A stretch of DNA of 64,000 nucleotides from Lysinibacillus sp. B2A1 (GCA_002973635.1 CP027224.1:5134001-5198000); one strand, 5' to 3'; shown: positions 33,226 to 41,302, counted from the first letter of the stretch. Translations and numbers: made by a program. The notes: generated by a model from the sequence alone, not told the origin.

Positions 33226-34071
33226 ATGATCAATTATTTACAAGATACAATTACATTAAATGACGGCCTACAAATGCCTGGTATGGGTTTGGGTGTTTTT
33301 CAAGTAGAAAACGCCGCTACTGCTGAGATGGTTAAGAACGCTATTGAAGTTGGCTATCGCAGCATCGATACTGCCGCTATTTACGGCAATGAAGAAGGTG
33401 TAGGGGAAGGTATTAAACAAGCACTAGCATCCACTGGCTTACGTCGTGAAGACCTGTTTATTACATCAAAAGTATGGAATGACGGATTAAGCTATGATGA
33501 AACTATTGCAGCTTATAAAGAGAGCTTACAAAAACTTGGATTAGATTATTTAGATCTTTACCTTATTCATTGGCCAGGAAAAGATAAGTATGTTGAATCT
33601 TGGAAAGCGCTTGAAGACCTATATGAACAAGGTAAGATCAAAGCAATTGGCGTATGTAACTTCACTGTGACACACTTGGAAAACTTATTATCATTTGCTC
33701 GTATTAAACCTGTTGTGAATCAAGTGGAATTCCACCCACGGTTACAGCAAGTGGAGCTTCGTTCATTCTGTGACAAGCATCAAATTCAACTTGAGGCATG
33801 GGCGCCTTTAATGCAGGGAGGACTTCTTGAAGATGAAACTATTTCAAAAATAGCAACAAAATATGGAAAATCAAACTCTCAAATTATTTTGCGCTGGGAT
33901 GTACAAAATAGCGTGATCACGATTCCAAAATCTGTGCGTAGAGAACGCATGATACAAAACGCTGATATCTTTGACTTTAATTTAACAGATGAAGAAATGG
34001 CTATCATCAATGCGATGAATCTTGAACAACGTGTTGGACCAAATCCAGATGAATATGACTTTGCTCTATAA
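33226..34071 (+). CDS. ytbE: Aldo/keto reductase, YtbE-like
   Basis: A 281-residue (alpha/beta)8 reductase using NADPH. Catalytic tetrad visible: Asp in GYRSIDTAAIYGNE (with Tyr in AIYG), Lys in LFITSKVWN, His in YLIHWPG. The C-terminal NADPH-binding IPKSVRRERMIQNADIFDF is complete. It is very similar throughout to B. subtilis YtbE. Such enzymes reduce methylglyoxal and other reactive carbonyls. AATTGGAGGAATAAAA precedes the ATG. It is convergent with an HxlR regulator (ytcD) and near an MFS pump (ytbD), the same three families as in B. subtilis ytcD-ytbDE. Confidence 0.9.
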   Translation: MINYLQDTITLNDGLQMPGMGLGVFQVENAATAEMVKNAIEVGYRSIDTAAIYGNEEGVGEGIKQALASTGLRREDLFITSKVWNDGLSYDETIAAYKESLQKLGLDYLDLYLIHWPGKDKYVESWKALEDLYEQGKIKAIGVCNFTVTHLENLLSFARIKPVVNQVEFHPRLQQVELRSFCDKHQIQLEAWAPLMQGGLLEDETISKIATKYGKSNSQIILRWDVQNSVITIPKSVRRERMIQNADIFDFNLTDEEMAIINAMNLEQRVGPNPDEYDFAL

Positions 34072-34085
34072 GCATTAAAAAGGAA

Positions 34086-34117
34086 AAAGAGACTGTCTTG
34101 TGTTTGACAGTCTCTTT
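34086..34117. terminator. Bidirectional terminator between ytbE and ytcD
   Basis: Perfect 12-bp arms AAAGAGACTGTC (34086-34097) and GACAGTCTCTTT (34106-34117). Confidence 0.85.
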
Positions 34118-34126
34118 CTCCCCTCA

Positions 34127-34510
34127 TTAAGATGTTTGCTGCATCGCTATATCGTCATCACGTTGTTTTAAAATGACATCTTCGCCTTTATCCTGTAATA
34201 CTTCAACATGTTTTTCACCCCAAGTGCAAAGCATGTTCAGAATAGGTTCCATTCCCTGTCCATAGGGTGTTAATGAATATTCAACCTTTGGTGGCACTTG
34301 ATTAAAGACCTTGCGATTGATTAATCCAGCTTGCTCTAACTCTCTTAATTGACTTGTAAGCATTTTTTGTGAAATCCCTGGAATCAATCGTCGAAACTCA
34401 TTTGTTCGAATTTTACCGTGGTGGTTTAAATGACAAAGAATAACTGGTTTCCATTTACCACCAATGACTTCAAGTGTAGCTTCAACACCAATATTATAAA
34501 TTTTTTGCAT
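34127..34510 (-). CDS. ytcD: HxlR/DUF24-family transcriptional regulator, YtcD-like
   Basis: A 127-residue winged-helix protein with the HxlR core: LEVIGGKWKPVILCHLNHHG, then RTNEFRRLIPGISQKMLTSQ and the wing PPKVEYSLTPYG. Cysteines are present in VILCHL and MLCTW; redox-sensing HxlR proteins of Bacillus use a cysteine near the N-terminus, which is absent here, so redox sensing is uncertain. It is divergent from the MFS gene with an operator-like repeat in between, and likely represses ytbD and ytbE. Confidence 0.88.
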   Translation of the reverse strand: MQKIYNIGVEATLEVIGGKWKPVILCHLNHHGKIRTNEFRRLIPGISQKMLTSQLRELEQAGLINRKVFNQVPPKVEYSLTPYGQGMEPILNMLCTWGEKHVEVLQDKGEDVILKQRDDDIAMQQTS

Positions 34511-34533
34511 TGTAACCTCCCGTAATATTCAAA

Positions 34534-34549
34534 AGTAACTAAAAGTACT
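34534..34549. promoter_or_regulatory. HxlR-type operator candidate between ytcD and ytbD
   Basis: AGTAACTAAAAGTACT is an imperfect inverted repeat (AGTA arms) in the short space between the divergent HxlR and MFS genes, similar to the AGT/ACT palindrome at 33145-33160. Confidence 0.5.
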
Positions 34550-34617
34550 CTACACAACTTTTAGGTGTATGAATATTACTACACATGATAAAAAAAATCA
34601 AAGGAGATATTAGTAAA

Positions 34618-35802
34618 ATGTCACAATCAAAAAAACCAAATGCAAAATTGACATTGCTAGCACTTGCAATCAGTGCATTTGGTATAGGGTCCACAGAATT
34701 TATCAGCGTTGGACTTTTACCATTAATTACAGATGATTTTGGTATATCTTTAAGCACAGCCGGTTTAACCGTTTCTATATACGCACTCGGTGTAACTGTT
34801 GGGGCTCCATTATTAACAGCCTTAACATCTCGTCTCAGTCGAAAAACAGTTTTATTGCTTGTTATGACCATTTTTATAGTTGGTAACTTAACTGCAGCTA
34901 TAGCACCTAACTTCTCTATCTTGTTAATAGGTCGTATTATTTCAGCATTAGCACATGGTGTGTTTATGTCCATCGCTTCTGTTATAGCAGCCGATGTAGT
35001 TGAACCAAATAAACGAGCAAGTGCTATTGCCTTTATGTTTACAGGCTTAACATTAGCTACTGTGACAGGTGTCCCTCTTGGTACGTTTATTGGACAAGTA
35101 ACAGACTGGCGTATGTCGTTCATCTTCATCGTCATTATTGGGATTATCGGTTTAATTAGTAATGCATTGTTAGTACCTAGCCAATTATCAAATGGGAATC
35201 CAATCTCTTTACGTGATATCGGCAAAGTATTAGGCAATATTCGCATGTTATTAATCCTTTTCATTACAGCAATTGGATATGGTGGTGCCTTTGTTGTTTA
35301 CACATATGTTTCTCCTATTTTAGAGCAATATATGGATTACTCGCCACATGCAGTCGTTATTATTCTAGTTATCTATGGTATCGCTGTAGCTATTGGTAAT
35401 ACACTAGGTGGCCATTTCGCTAATCAAAATCCGCTTCGTTCCATCTTTATTATTTTTGTGGGACTTGCCTTAGCTTTACTTGGCATTGGTTTTACTCTTG
35501 AATCGCCAATAATCGGATTAATCATGGTACTGACAATGGGACTATTTATGTTCATGAATGTCCCAGGATTACAGCTTTATGCGGTTCTGCTTTCTGAAAA
35601 ATATGTGCCATCAGCTATTTCAATGGCCTCAGCATTGAATATTTCTGCTTTTAATATTGGTATATTTTTAGGCTCATATATTGGAGGCTTTATTATTCGA
35701 CATCAATCGTTAGCGCATACGCCCTTGTATGGATTCCTAATGGTTATGCTTGCAGCGGTTGTTACACTTTTATGGCTACTTTTCGATAACAAAAAGCAAT
35801 AA
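34618..35802 (+). CDS. ytbD: MFS transporter, YtbD-like
   Basis: A 394-residue, 12-helix major-facilitator protein. Motif A between helices 2 and 3 (GAPLLTALTSRLSRKTVLLL) and the AraJ-like start LALAISAFGIGSTEFISVGL place it with drug/arabinose-type DHA1 exporters. ATG 34618 is downstream of AAAGGAGATATT; the earlier ATG at 34585 lacks a ribosome site. It is next to its likely repressor ytcD. A role in exporting a toxic compound whose carbonyl form is reduced by YtbE is inferred. Confidence 0.9.
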   Translation: MSQSKKPNAKLTLLALAISAFGIGSTEFISVGLLPLITDDFGISLSTAGLTVSIYALGVTVGAPLLTALTSRLSRKTVLLLVMTIFIVGNLTAAIAPNFSILLIGRIISALAHGVFMSIASVIAADVVEPNKRASAIAFMFTGLTLATVTGVPLGTFIGQVTDWRMSFIFIVIIGIIGLISNALLVPSQLSNGNPISLRDIGKVLGNIRMLLILFITAIGYGGAFVVYTYVSPILEQYMDYSPHAVVIILVIYGIAVAIGNTLGGHFANQNPLRSIFIIFVGLALALLGIGFTLESPIIGLIMVLTMGLFMFMNVPGLQLYAVLLSEKYVPSAISMASALNISAFNIGIFLGSYIGGFIIRHQSLAHTPLYGFLMVMLAAVVTLLWLLFDNKKQ

Positions 35803-35890
35803 TCCCTGTACTTCATTTTGTATAAGAAAGAAGTAGAGAATATGTATTGTTTGTTGAAAAGATGTGTCCTATAATTTAGTAGAATTAATC

Positions 35891-35909
35891 GAGAATGATT
35901 ATCATTATA
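35891..35909. promoter_or_regulatory. Fur box
   Basis: GAGAATGATTATCATTATA matches the 19-bp Fur consensus GATAATGATTATCATTATC at 16 or more positions, 50 bp upstream of the siderophore-binding lipoprotein gene, so that gene should be repressed when iron is plentiful. Confidence 0.85.
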
Positions 35910-35958
35910 AATTACGATTAAATCTACACCTTTATTAAAATTATAGGAGTGAATAGCA

Positions 35959-36924
35959 ATGCATAAGGTTCGACACTTTTCGTTAGCATTATTTGGTTTA
36001 ATTATGCTGACGTTTGTATTAGGAGCTTGTAATTCGAAGGAGGAGCCAAAGGAGAAGGCTGATGTTGCTAAAGAGGATCAATCAACAGTGGAAACACGGA
36101 CTGTAGAAGATGAATTTGGGGAGGTAGAGATTCCTGCAAAGCCCCAGCGAGTATCTGCCATTTACTTGGAGGATTATCTAACAGCCTTAGAGGTAAAGCC
36201 CGTTGTCCAATGGTATCACCCAGCTTGGGGGAAACAGGATTATCTAAAACTGGATGCACCAGAATTTGATATTACAGGAAGCATGGAGGCTTTATTGCAA
36301 GCCAAGCCAGATTTAATCATAGTAGACGGCGCGGCTGATAAAGCAAAATACGAGGAGTATTCTAAAATTGCGCCTACCTATCGCTTAAAAGAGGAAATCC
36401 TTGCAGATCCACAAGCAATTGTTAAAGCTATTGCTGATGTCTTGAACATTCCTGATAAGGCAGATGAGATTGTTAATAATTATCAGCAACGTATTACAAC
36501 TTTAAAGACAGAGTTGGATAAGTCAGTTGGGGATGAAACAGTTGCTGTTGTCCGTTTAAATATAGCCGATAAAACACTAGCATTATTTGGCGTTAAAAAT
36601 CGATACTCTGGCTATATATACACTGAGGCAGGACTTACTCCTCACCCACTAGCTCGTGATATGACGGAATTTCATGAGGTACTTTCAGAAGAAGCTATAC
36701 CAAAATTAGATGCTGATCATATTATTCTTTTCCCTTCTAATGGAACATGGGAATCTGAAGAAAACCAGGATGCAATTAAATGGTTAGATAGTACGCTCTG
36801 GAAAACAGTCCCTGCAGTAAAAAATGGCAACGTGTATATTGCTGACCGAACATATTGGCAATCTGGAGCTATTACTGCCAACCTGTTAAAATACGATGAT
36901 CTTGAAAAATGGTTCGTAAAATAA
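35959..36924 (+). CDS. Iron-siderophore substrate-binding lipoprotein
   Basis: A 321-residue lipoprotein (LALFGLIMLTFVLGAC; lipobox LGAC) with the helical-backbone class III binding-protein fold: EIPAKPQRVSAIYLEDYLTA, LLQAKPDLIIVDG, LNIPDKADEIVNNYQQRI, and the C-terminal DADHIILFPSNGTW. Members bind ferric siderophores (FhuD, FeuA, YfmC). It carries a Fur box. No permease or ATPase gene follows; a terminator and the AraC gene come next, so it must use permeases encoded elsewhere. GVKNRYSGYIYTEAGLTPHP aligns with the C-terminal part of the AraC-type neighbour. Confidence 0.9.
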   Translation: MHKVRHFSLALFGLIMLTFVLGACNSKEEPKEKADVAKEDQSTVETRTVEDEFGEVEIPAKPQRVSAIYLEDYLTALEVKPVVQWYHPAWGKQDYLKLDAPEFDITGSMEALLQAKPDLIIVDGAADKAKYEEYSKIAPTYRLKEEILADPQAIVKAIADVLNIPDKADEIVNNYQQRITTLKTELDKSVGDETVAVVRLNIADKTLALFGVKNRYSGYIYTEAGLTPHPLARDMTEFHEVLSEEAIPKLDADHIILFPSNGTWESEENQDAIKWLDSTLWKTVPAVKNGNVYIADRTYWQSGAITANLLKYDDLEKWFVK

Positions 36925-36928
36925 TTTT

Positions 36929-36955
36929 AAAGAAAGCTCTTTTAGGGCTTTCTTT
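36929..36955 (+). terminator. Terminator after the binding-protein gene
   Basis: Arms AAAGAAAGC (36929-36937) and GCTTTCTTT (36947-36955). Confidence 0.75.
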
Positions 36956-36994
36956 GCGTTGTTTAAAAACATTCTTAAGGAAAGGTAGAAAGAT

Positions 36995-38569
36995 ATGAGC
37001 AGTTTATCGCAAATATTTCAATTACAAGAAATTTCATATTCTATTCCACCAGCAATGTGGCAATTACATCATAGTAATCATTATATGCTTGTTGTGGTTA
37101 TTAGCGGCTCTGGAAAGCTGAGTTGTAATCAGGAAACCATCCATCTTACTGAAGAAAAGTGTGTGCTCATTCCTCCTAATCAAAAAATAGATGTTCACAA
37201 TAACACTGAGAATCTGTGCTTTTATCAATTAACATTTAAAATCATCCAATTGCAAGAAAGTCAGACGGGTTGCTTTCCTATTTTTACACTCTTTCAAGAA
37301 CTGCGCTGCCATCCTTTTTCTCAGTGTAATAATCTGTTAGAAAACATTTATCGATACCGTCTAGCAATGGATGAGCTATCATTATTTGAGCAGCATATAC
37401 GTTTCCAAGAATTTATGCTATTCATTTTGTATCAAAATGTACCTAATCAACAGCAGAAAAATGACCGTCAGTCTGTTGAGCAATCCATTAAACATTTACA
37501 AAAGCATTATGAATGTGATTGGACTGTGGAGCGTTTGGCAGAATTAGCGGCTGTCCCACGCTGGAATTATTCTCGTATATTTAAGGATATTACTGGTCAA
37601 ATCCCACTAAACTTTTTAAACAATGTACGTATTGAGAAAGCCAAGCAATTACTAGTAACAACGAATGACCGTATTTTTGAGATAAGCCAAACGGTTGGAT
37701 TCAACAATGAGTATTATTTTAACCGCCGCTTTAAAGAGCGTGTTGGCATCTCTCCTGGACAATATCGTCGTAGCCAAAATAATAACCCTCGTATATTCGC
37801 ACCGTTTTTAGAGGATTTTTTAGTAGCTTTAGGAATTACACCCATCGCCCAATTTAGCCATTCAAAATGGGGCAAGCAGGATTATCTAGGGCTACAAGAA
37901 ATACCTGATATTGATATTGAAAACGGACAGATGAATCAGCTTTTTTATTATAAACCAACTTTAATTATGCTAGATGAGGGGATAGAGCGCTGGGAAGCTT
38001 GTCATCAATTAAATCAATTGGCCCCCACTTATCAACTATCTCACCCAGGTGAAGATTGGCGTACTACATTGTTCCAAATAGCTGATTTAACAGGTAGAAC
38101 GGCTATTATGAAAGATGTCATTAAGCAGTATGAGGAAAAAGTGCAGATGGCAAAAAAAATGCTTCAAAAATCAGTATATGGACATAGCGTAGCCTTTCTT
38201 CGTATCTCTGCAATCGGCATTAGCCTTTATGCAGGACCCGAATGCGGCTATACGGGACCCATTCTATATCGTGATCTCGGCTTAACACCCCATCAGTCTG
38301 TATGGAATATTCCTCCTCATACACGAAAAAAAAATCTAACATTTGATCAGCTTATTCACTTAGATGCCGATCATTTATTCATTACCTTCGACAAGCAACA
38401 TTCAATTTTTGAAGGAGAGGAACGAGTATTGTTAAAATCCACTACCTGGAACAATCTCTCAGCAGTAAAAAACAACTGTGTCTATGAAGTTGATTTCTTA
38501 ACATGGATGAACTACGGCATTCTCTCCCATAACAAAAAAATAGATGATGTTTTACGTGTTCTCGGATAA
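36995..38569 (+). CDS. Btr-like AraC regulator fused to a siderophore-binding domain
   Basis: A 524-residue protein: N-terminal cupin-like sensor region (1-150), AraC double helix-turn-helix (about 155-265; EHYECDWTVERLAELAAVPR is written here in part as CDWTVERLAELAAVP and ISQTVGFNNEYYFNRRFKER), then a complete class III binding-protein domain (270-524). This domain order is that of B. subtilis Btr (YbbB), which activates siderophore uptake on binding bacillibactin. The C-terminal domain shares GKQDYL and the GYTGPILYRDLGLTPH segment with the adjacent lipoprotein, implying the same or a related ligand. There is no signal peptide, as expected for a cytoplasmic regulator. Confidence 0.88.
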   Translation: MSSLSQIFQLQEISYSIPPAMWQLHHSNHYMLVVVISGSGKLSCNQETIHLTEEKCVLIPPNQKIDVHNNTENLCFYQLTFKIIQLQESQTGCFPIFTLFQELRCHPFSQCNNLLENIYRYRLAMDELSLFEQHIRFQEFMLFILYQNVPNQQQKNDRQSVEQSIKHLQKHYECDWTVERLAELAAVPRWNYSRIFKDITGQIPLNFLNNVRIEKAKQLLVTTNDRIFEISQTVGFNNEYYFNRRFKERVGISPGQYRRSQNNNPRIFAPFLEDFLVALGITPIAQFSHSKWGKQDYLGLQEIPDIDIENGQMNQLFYYKPTLIMLDEGIERWEACHQLNQLAPTYQLSHPGEDWRTTLFQIADLTGRTAIMKDVIKQYEEKVQMAKKMLQKSVYGHSVAFLRISAIGISLYAGPECGYTGPILYRDLGLTPHQSVWNIPPHTRKKNLTFDQLIHLDADHLFITFDKQHSIFEGEERVLLKSTTWNNLSAVKNNCVYEVDFLTWMNYGILSHNKKIDDVLRVLG

Positions 38570-38582
38570 AAATTTGTGAAAG

Positions 38583-38610
38583 GAAGGCTTATAAGAACGA
38601 AGCCTTCTCT
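38583..38610 (+). terminator. Terminator of the AraC gene
   Basis: Arms GAAGGCTT (38583-38590) and AAGCCTTC (38600-38607) followed by TCTTTG. Confidence 0.6.
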
Positions 38611-38765
38611 TTGATCAGGTCCCCTCCGTTTTTGATCAGCTTGAACTCTTTTTTGCTCAGGTCCCTCCATTTTTGATCAGCTTGAACTCTTTTTCGATCA
38701 GGTCCCCTTCACTTTTAATCAGCCCAGGCTCATCTCTGATCAAGCTCCATTATTTCCAATCGACT
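38611..38765. repeat. Degenerate about 42-bp tandem repeat
   Basis: Three to four copies of a unit with TCAGGTCCCCTCC followed by TTTTTGATCAGCTTGAACTC, starting at about 38615, 38658 and 38699, with decay toward the right. TGATCA palindromes recur. No coding potential is seen. It fills the space between the AraC gene and a small gene. Confidence 0.7.
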
Positions 38766-38917
38766 TAGTTACCTCTTCCTAGCTCATCCACTGTATTGTT
38801 CTGCTTCATTTGATAATGCCCTAGATATAACATTCCTTGAAATCTAGAAACAGTGAACACCGAAAGTCTTTGCTGCACATAAGATAGGGTATCAGCTAGT
38901 GGATAGGAGGAATTAAG

Positions 38918-39322
38918 CTGTATTACAACCATCCTTATCCATATTTCATCTATCCTACTTATTATCCAACATTGGCAATAGTAAATCATCCAGCTCTTCA
39001 CCAACCATCTAGATATTTAGCTATGCCGACAAATACTAATCCCTTTCCCTCTGTCAATACAAATAAATTAAAAATTTCTGCCCAGCGAGTAAAGGGAATT
39101 ATGCAGCAAGCTCAGCTACTTACAGATAAAATTGATGGATCAGAACAATTTGCACATGATCTTATGGATGCTGCACAGAAATCAAATAAATCGGAGGTTG
39201 AAAAGTTAATCATTTCGACGGGTATTACTATGAAATTTGAAACAAACTATACACCTGATAATATTCGGATAGTATTTACAGATAGTGAATGCTGCAAGCT
39301 TACGTTAGTTTTAAGCTGGTGA
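38918..39322 (+). CDS. Small Tyr/Pro-rich-headed protein, probable CTG start
   Basis: A 134-residue protein. Its coding frame clearly continues upstream of the first usual start (TTG 38972) as YYNHPYPYFIYPTYYPTLA, and a perfect TAGGAGG (38904-38910) lies seven bases before CTG 38918. No ATG, GTG or TTG is available there, so CTG initiation is proposed. The head is rich in Tyr and Pro, as in spore-coat or exosporium proteins; residues 50-134 form a small domain (EQFAHDLMDAAQKSNKSEVE, then FETNYTPDNIRIVF and CCKLTLVL). I recall similar hypothetical Bacillales proteins but no function. Confidence 0.65.
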   Translation: MYYNHPYPYFIYPTYYPTLAIVNHPALHQPSRYLAMPTNTNPFPSVNTNKLKISAQRVKGIMQQAQLLTDKIDGSEQFAHDLMDAAQKSNKSEVEKLIISTGITMKFETNYTPDNIRIVFTDSECCKLTLVLSW

Positions 39323-39334
39323 CAGCACCTTTTC

Positions 39335-39369
39335 TACAAGAGGGCTCTTTTCATAAGAACCCTCTTGTA
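39335..39369 (+). terminator. Terminator of the small gene
   Basis: Perfect 10-bp arms TACAAGAGGG (39335-39344) and CCCTCTTGTA (39360-39369). Confidence 0.75.
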
Positions 39370-39683
39370 TACTTATCTCTCCCCCTAAGAGCCTCTAATC
39401 AGCGTGGCTCTTTCCCTAACAAATACTTAACTATTAGTTGGTTTTTCTGGTATCCTACAGACATTGTTTGAATTTTACGCTAACTAGATCAGCACCTCCC
39501 TTCATGTATCAGATCCAGATCATTATAACGAACAGGGCGATTAAGAAGAGTTGTTAACGACTGGATATAACCGTTCTTTTTTGTTTGTAAAATATTAACC
39601 ATGTATCCCTATCAAACTTGTAAACTATAAATAAATATGCTAATGTATTTGTAATCGTTATTTCCGAAAATTTTTATATTGCA

Positions 39684-39846
39684 TTTCTTATCAAGAGAGA
39701 CGGAGGGATTGGCCCTATGAAGTCTCAGCAACCAGCCTATAGGTATGGTGCTAACTCCAATTGGCAAAATATTGCCTTGAAGATGAGAAGACTAACATCA
39801 GTTGCTTTGCACAAGAGTCCTCTTCTCCAAGGAGGGCTCTTTTTTA
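39684..39846 (+). promoter_or_regulatory. SAM-I (S-box) riboswitch with terminator
   Basis: The aptamer has its P1 stem TTCTTATC (39684-39691) with GATGAGAA (39782-39789). The conserved S-box core is clear: AGAGACGGAGGGA, GGCCCTATGAAGTCTCAGCA, ACCAGCC, and GGTGCTAACTCC. The expression platform is a terminator with arms near 39813-39822 (AAGAGTCCTC) and 39829-39840 (AAGGAGGGCTCT) and a T run. High SAM should therefore switch off the cyclase gene 70 bp downstream. Confidence 0.93.
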
Positions 39847-39916
39847 TGGTTGTGATCTTAACAAGAAGGACAAGCAGGGAATAACTCATACTATTAATAG
39901 AAAGCAGGTAAATACG

Positions 39917-40654
39917 ATGACGAATGAACTTTTACATGCAGTGCAGCTATTGAAATCAAAAAAATGGGTGGATTTAACACATACATTTGGACCAAATTCA
40001 CCGCACTTCTTTATGTTTGAGGACGCAAAGTTTGAAACATTATTTTCTCATGATGATGGCTTTTTTGCGCAGCAATTCTCTTTTCCAGGACAATATGGAA
40101 CACATATCGATCCACCTATCCACTTTGTAAGGGACACACGTTTTTTAGAAGAATTGGATTTAAAAGAATTAGTACTACCATTAATCGTGATTGATAAATC
40201 GAAGGAAGCCGAACAAAATAATGATTTTACATTAACTGTTCAGGATATTCTTGACTTTGAGGCTGAGCATGGGGAAATTGAAGCAGGTACATTTGTTGCT
40301 CTACGTACTGATTGGAGTAAGCGCTGGCCAAATAAGGATGCATTCAATAATAAGGATGCTGAGGGTCATAATCATATACCCGGCTGGGGATTAGAGGCAT
40401 TACAATTTTTATTCAAAGAACGAAAGGTTAGTGCTATTGGTCACGAGACTTTCGACACTGACTCAGCAGCAGATTTTCGCAAGAATGGTAAGTTAGACGG
40501 TGAATATTTTGTACTTGAGCAAGATACTTATCAAATTGAGCTATTAACAAATTTAGATCAGCTACCACCAAAAGGGGCTGTCATTTTCAATATAGTACCG
40601 AAACCAGAAAAAGCATCTGGATTCCCTGTTCGTTCATTTGCCATCTTACCTTAA
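39917..40654 (+). CDS. Cyclase/kynurenine-formamidase-like metal hydrolase under SAM riboswitch
   Basis: A 245-residue protein of the cyclase family PF04199. The metal motif HxGTHxDxPxHF appears as YGTHIDPPIHFVRD, and IGHETFDTDSA is the second conserved block. Relatives include kynurenine formamidase and isatin hydrolase, which hydrolyse cyclic amides or formamides using a metal. ATG 39917 follows AAAGCAGGTAAATACG; upstream codons belong to the riboswitch. S-box control implies a job in sulphur, methionine or SAM-linked metabolism, but no other methionine gene is nearby. Exact substrate unknown. Confidence 0.88.
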   Translation: MTNELLHAVQLLKSKKWVDLTHTFGPNSPHFFMFEDAKFETLFSHDDGFFAQQFSFPGQYGTHIDPPIHFVRDTRFLEELDLKELVLPLIVIDKSKEAEQNNDFTLTVQDILDFEAEHGEIEAGTFVALRTDWSKRWPNKDAFNNKDAEGHNHIPGWGLEALQFLFKERKVSAIGHETFDTDSAADFRKNGKLDGEYFVLEQDTYQIELLTNLDQLPPKGAVIFNIVPKPEKASGFPVRSFAILP

Positions 40655-40711
40655 AAATAAATAAGGGTCTCATTCATTTAGAAGAATCAGACCCTTATTT
40701 ATTTCTTTTTT
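40655..40711. terminator. Strong terminator between cyclase and DedA genes
   Basis: Perfect 16-bp arms (40655-40670 and 40689-40704, AAATAAATAAGGGTCT), then a T run. The former stop codon of the DedA gene (40695-40697) lies inside the right arm. Confidence 0.9.
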
Positions 40712-40738
40712 TGAAAAAATAATAAATGACCAACATTA

Positions 40739-41302
40739 TTATGATGAATACTGCGATAAGATAAATACTGTAGTGAGATAAATACTGTAGTGAGATAAAT
40801 AAAATCCTACATAGCGCCATTTCTCACCCAGTACTTTTCCTAATGTAATAAAAGTAAATATCCAAATAAACGCTCCTGCATAAGCAAAAATGGCAAATTT
40901 TCTATATGGATAGTTATTAATTGCTGCAATATATGCGGTAAGATGGCGTACACCTGGAATAAAATAACCTATCAGTAATAAGACAGGCCCTATTTTCGTA
41001 AACAATTTTTTAGTAAAATCAATTTTTTGTTTAGTAATATGAATCTTTGGTCCATATTTATGCAATAAAGGTAGCCCGAATCGATACCCTATATAATAAC
41101 TTAAGGTAATGCCACCAATTGCGCCTATGGTTGCGCTAAGTAATGCTGGAACATGTGCTAGTGTTTCTCGATATACGCTATATCCTACATATGTTAAAAA
41201 TATTTCATCAGGAATAGGCAACCCAACAATCCCTCCAACTAGGATAAGAATAATGCCAAAATACCCGTAATGTTCAATAAGAGATTGCACATGATGCGCC
41301 AT
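40739..41302 (-). CDS. DedA-family membrane protein, C-terminus altered by frameshift
   Basis: A 187-residue DedA/SNARE-associated protein. It has the family signatures IVGLPIPDEIFLTYVGY and LLLIGYFIPGVRHLTAYIAA (proton-coupled lipid-flippase fold, conserved Arg in PGVRH). The last residues read YLTTVFILSQYSS. Removing one of two perfect 17-bp tandem copies (40767-40800) restores a frame that ends YLIAVFIIIMLVIYYFFKKR, a full final membrane helix with a basic tail, stopping at 40695-40697. So the C-terminus is the product of a recent duplication; the protein core is intact and may still work. Confidence 0.85.
   Translation of the reverse strand: MAHHVQSLIEHYGYFGIILILVGGIVGLPIPDEIFLTYVGYSVYRETLAHVPALLSATIGAIGGITLSYYIGYRFGLPLLHKYGPKIHITKQKIDFTKKLFTKIGPVLLLIGYFIPGVRHLTAYIAAINNYPYRKFAIFAYAGAFIWIFTFITLGKVLGEKWRYVGFYLSHYSIYLTTVFILSQYSS
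40750..40800. repeat. 17-bp tandem duplication in dedA 3' end
   Basis: ACTGTAGTGAGATAAAT occurs twice perfectly (40767-40783 and 40784-40800) beside an older diverged copy ACTGCGATAAGATAAAT (40750-40766). Seventeen is not a multiple of three, so the extra copy shifts the frame. Confidence 0.9.

Noticed and set aside
33066..33263. 65-codon frame overlapping the ytbE start
   Set aside because: No ribosome site, overlaps the operator and the real gene start.
34539..35264. Long 241-codon open frame antisense to the MFS gene ytbD
   Set aside because: It is a mirror frame of a well-supported membrane protein, has no ribosome site and no domain.
38765..39004. 79-codon minus-strand frame
   Set aside because: It overlaps the coding frame and ribosome site of the small CTG-start gene and has no recognisable features.
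39761..39916. Upstream extension of the cyclase gene
   Set aside because: These codons are the SAM riboswitch aptamer and terminator, not protein.
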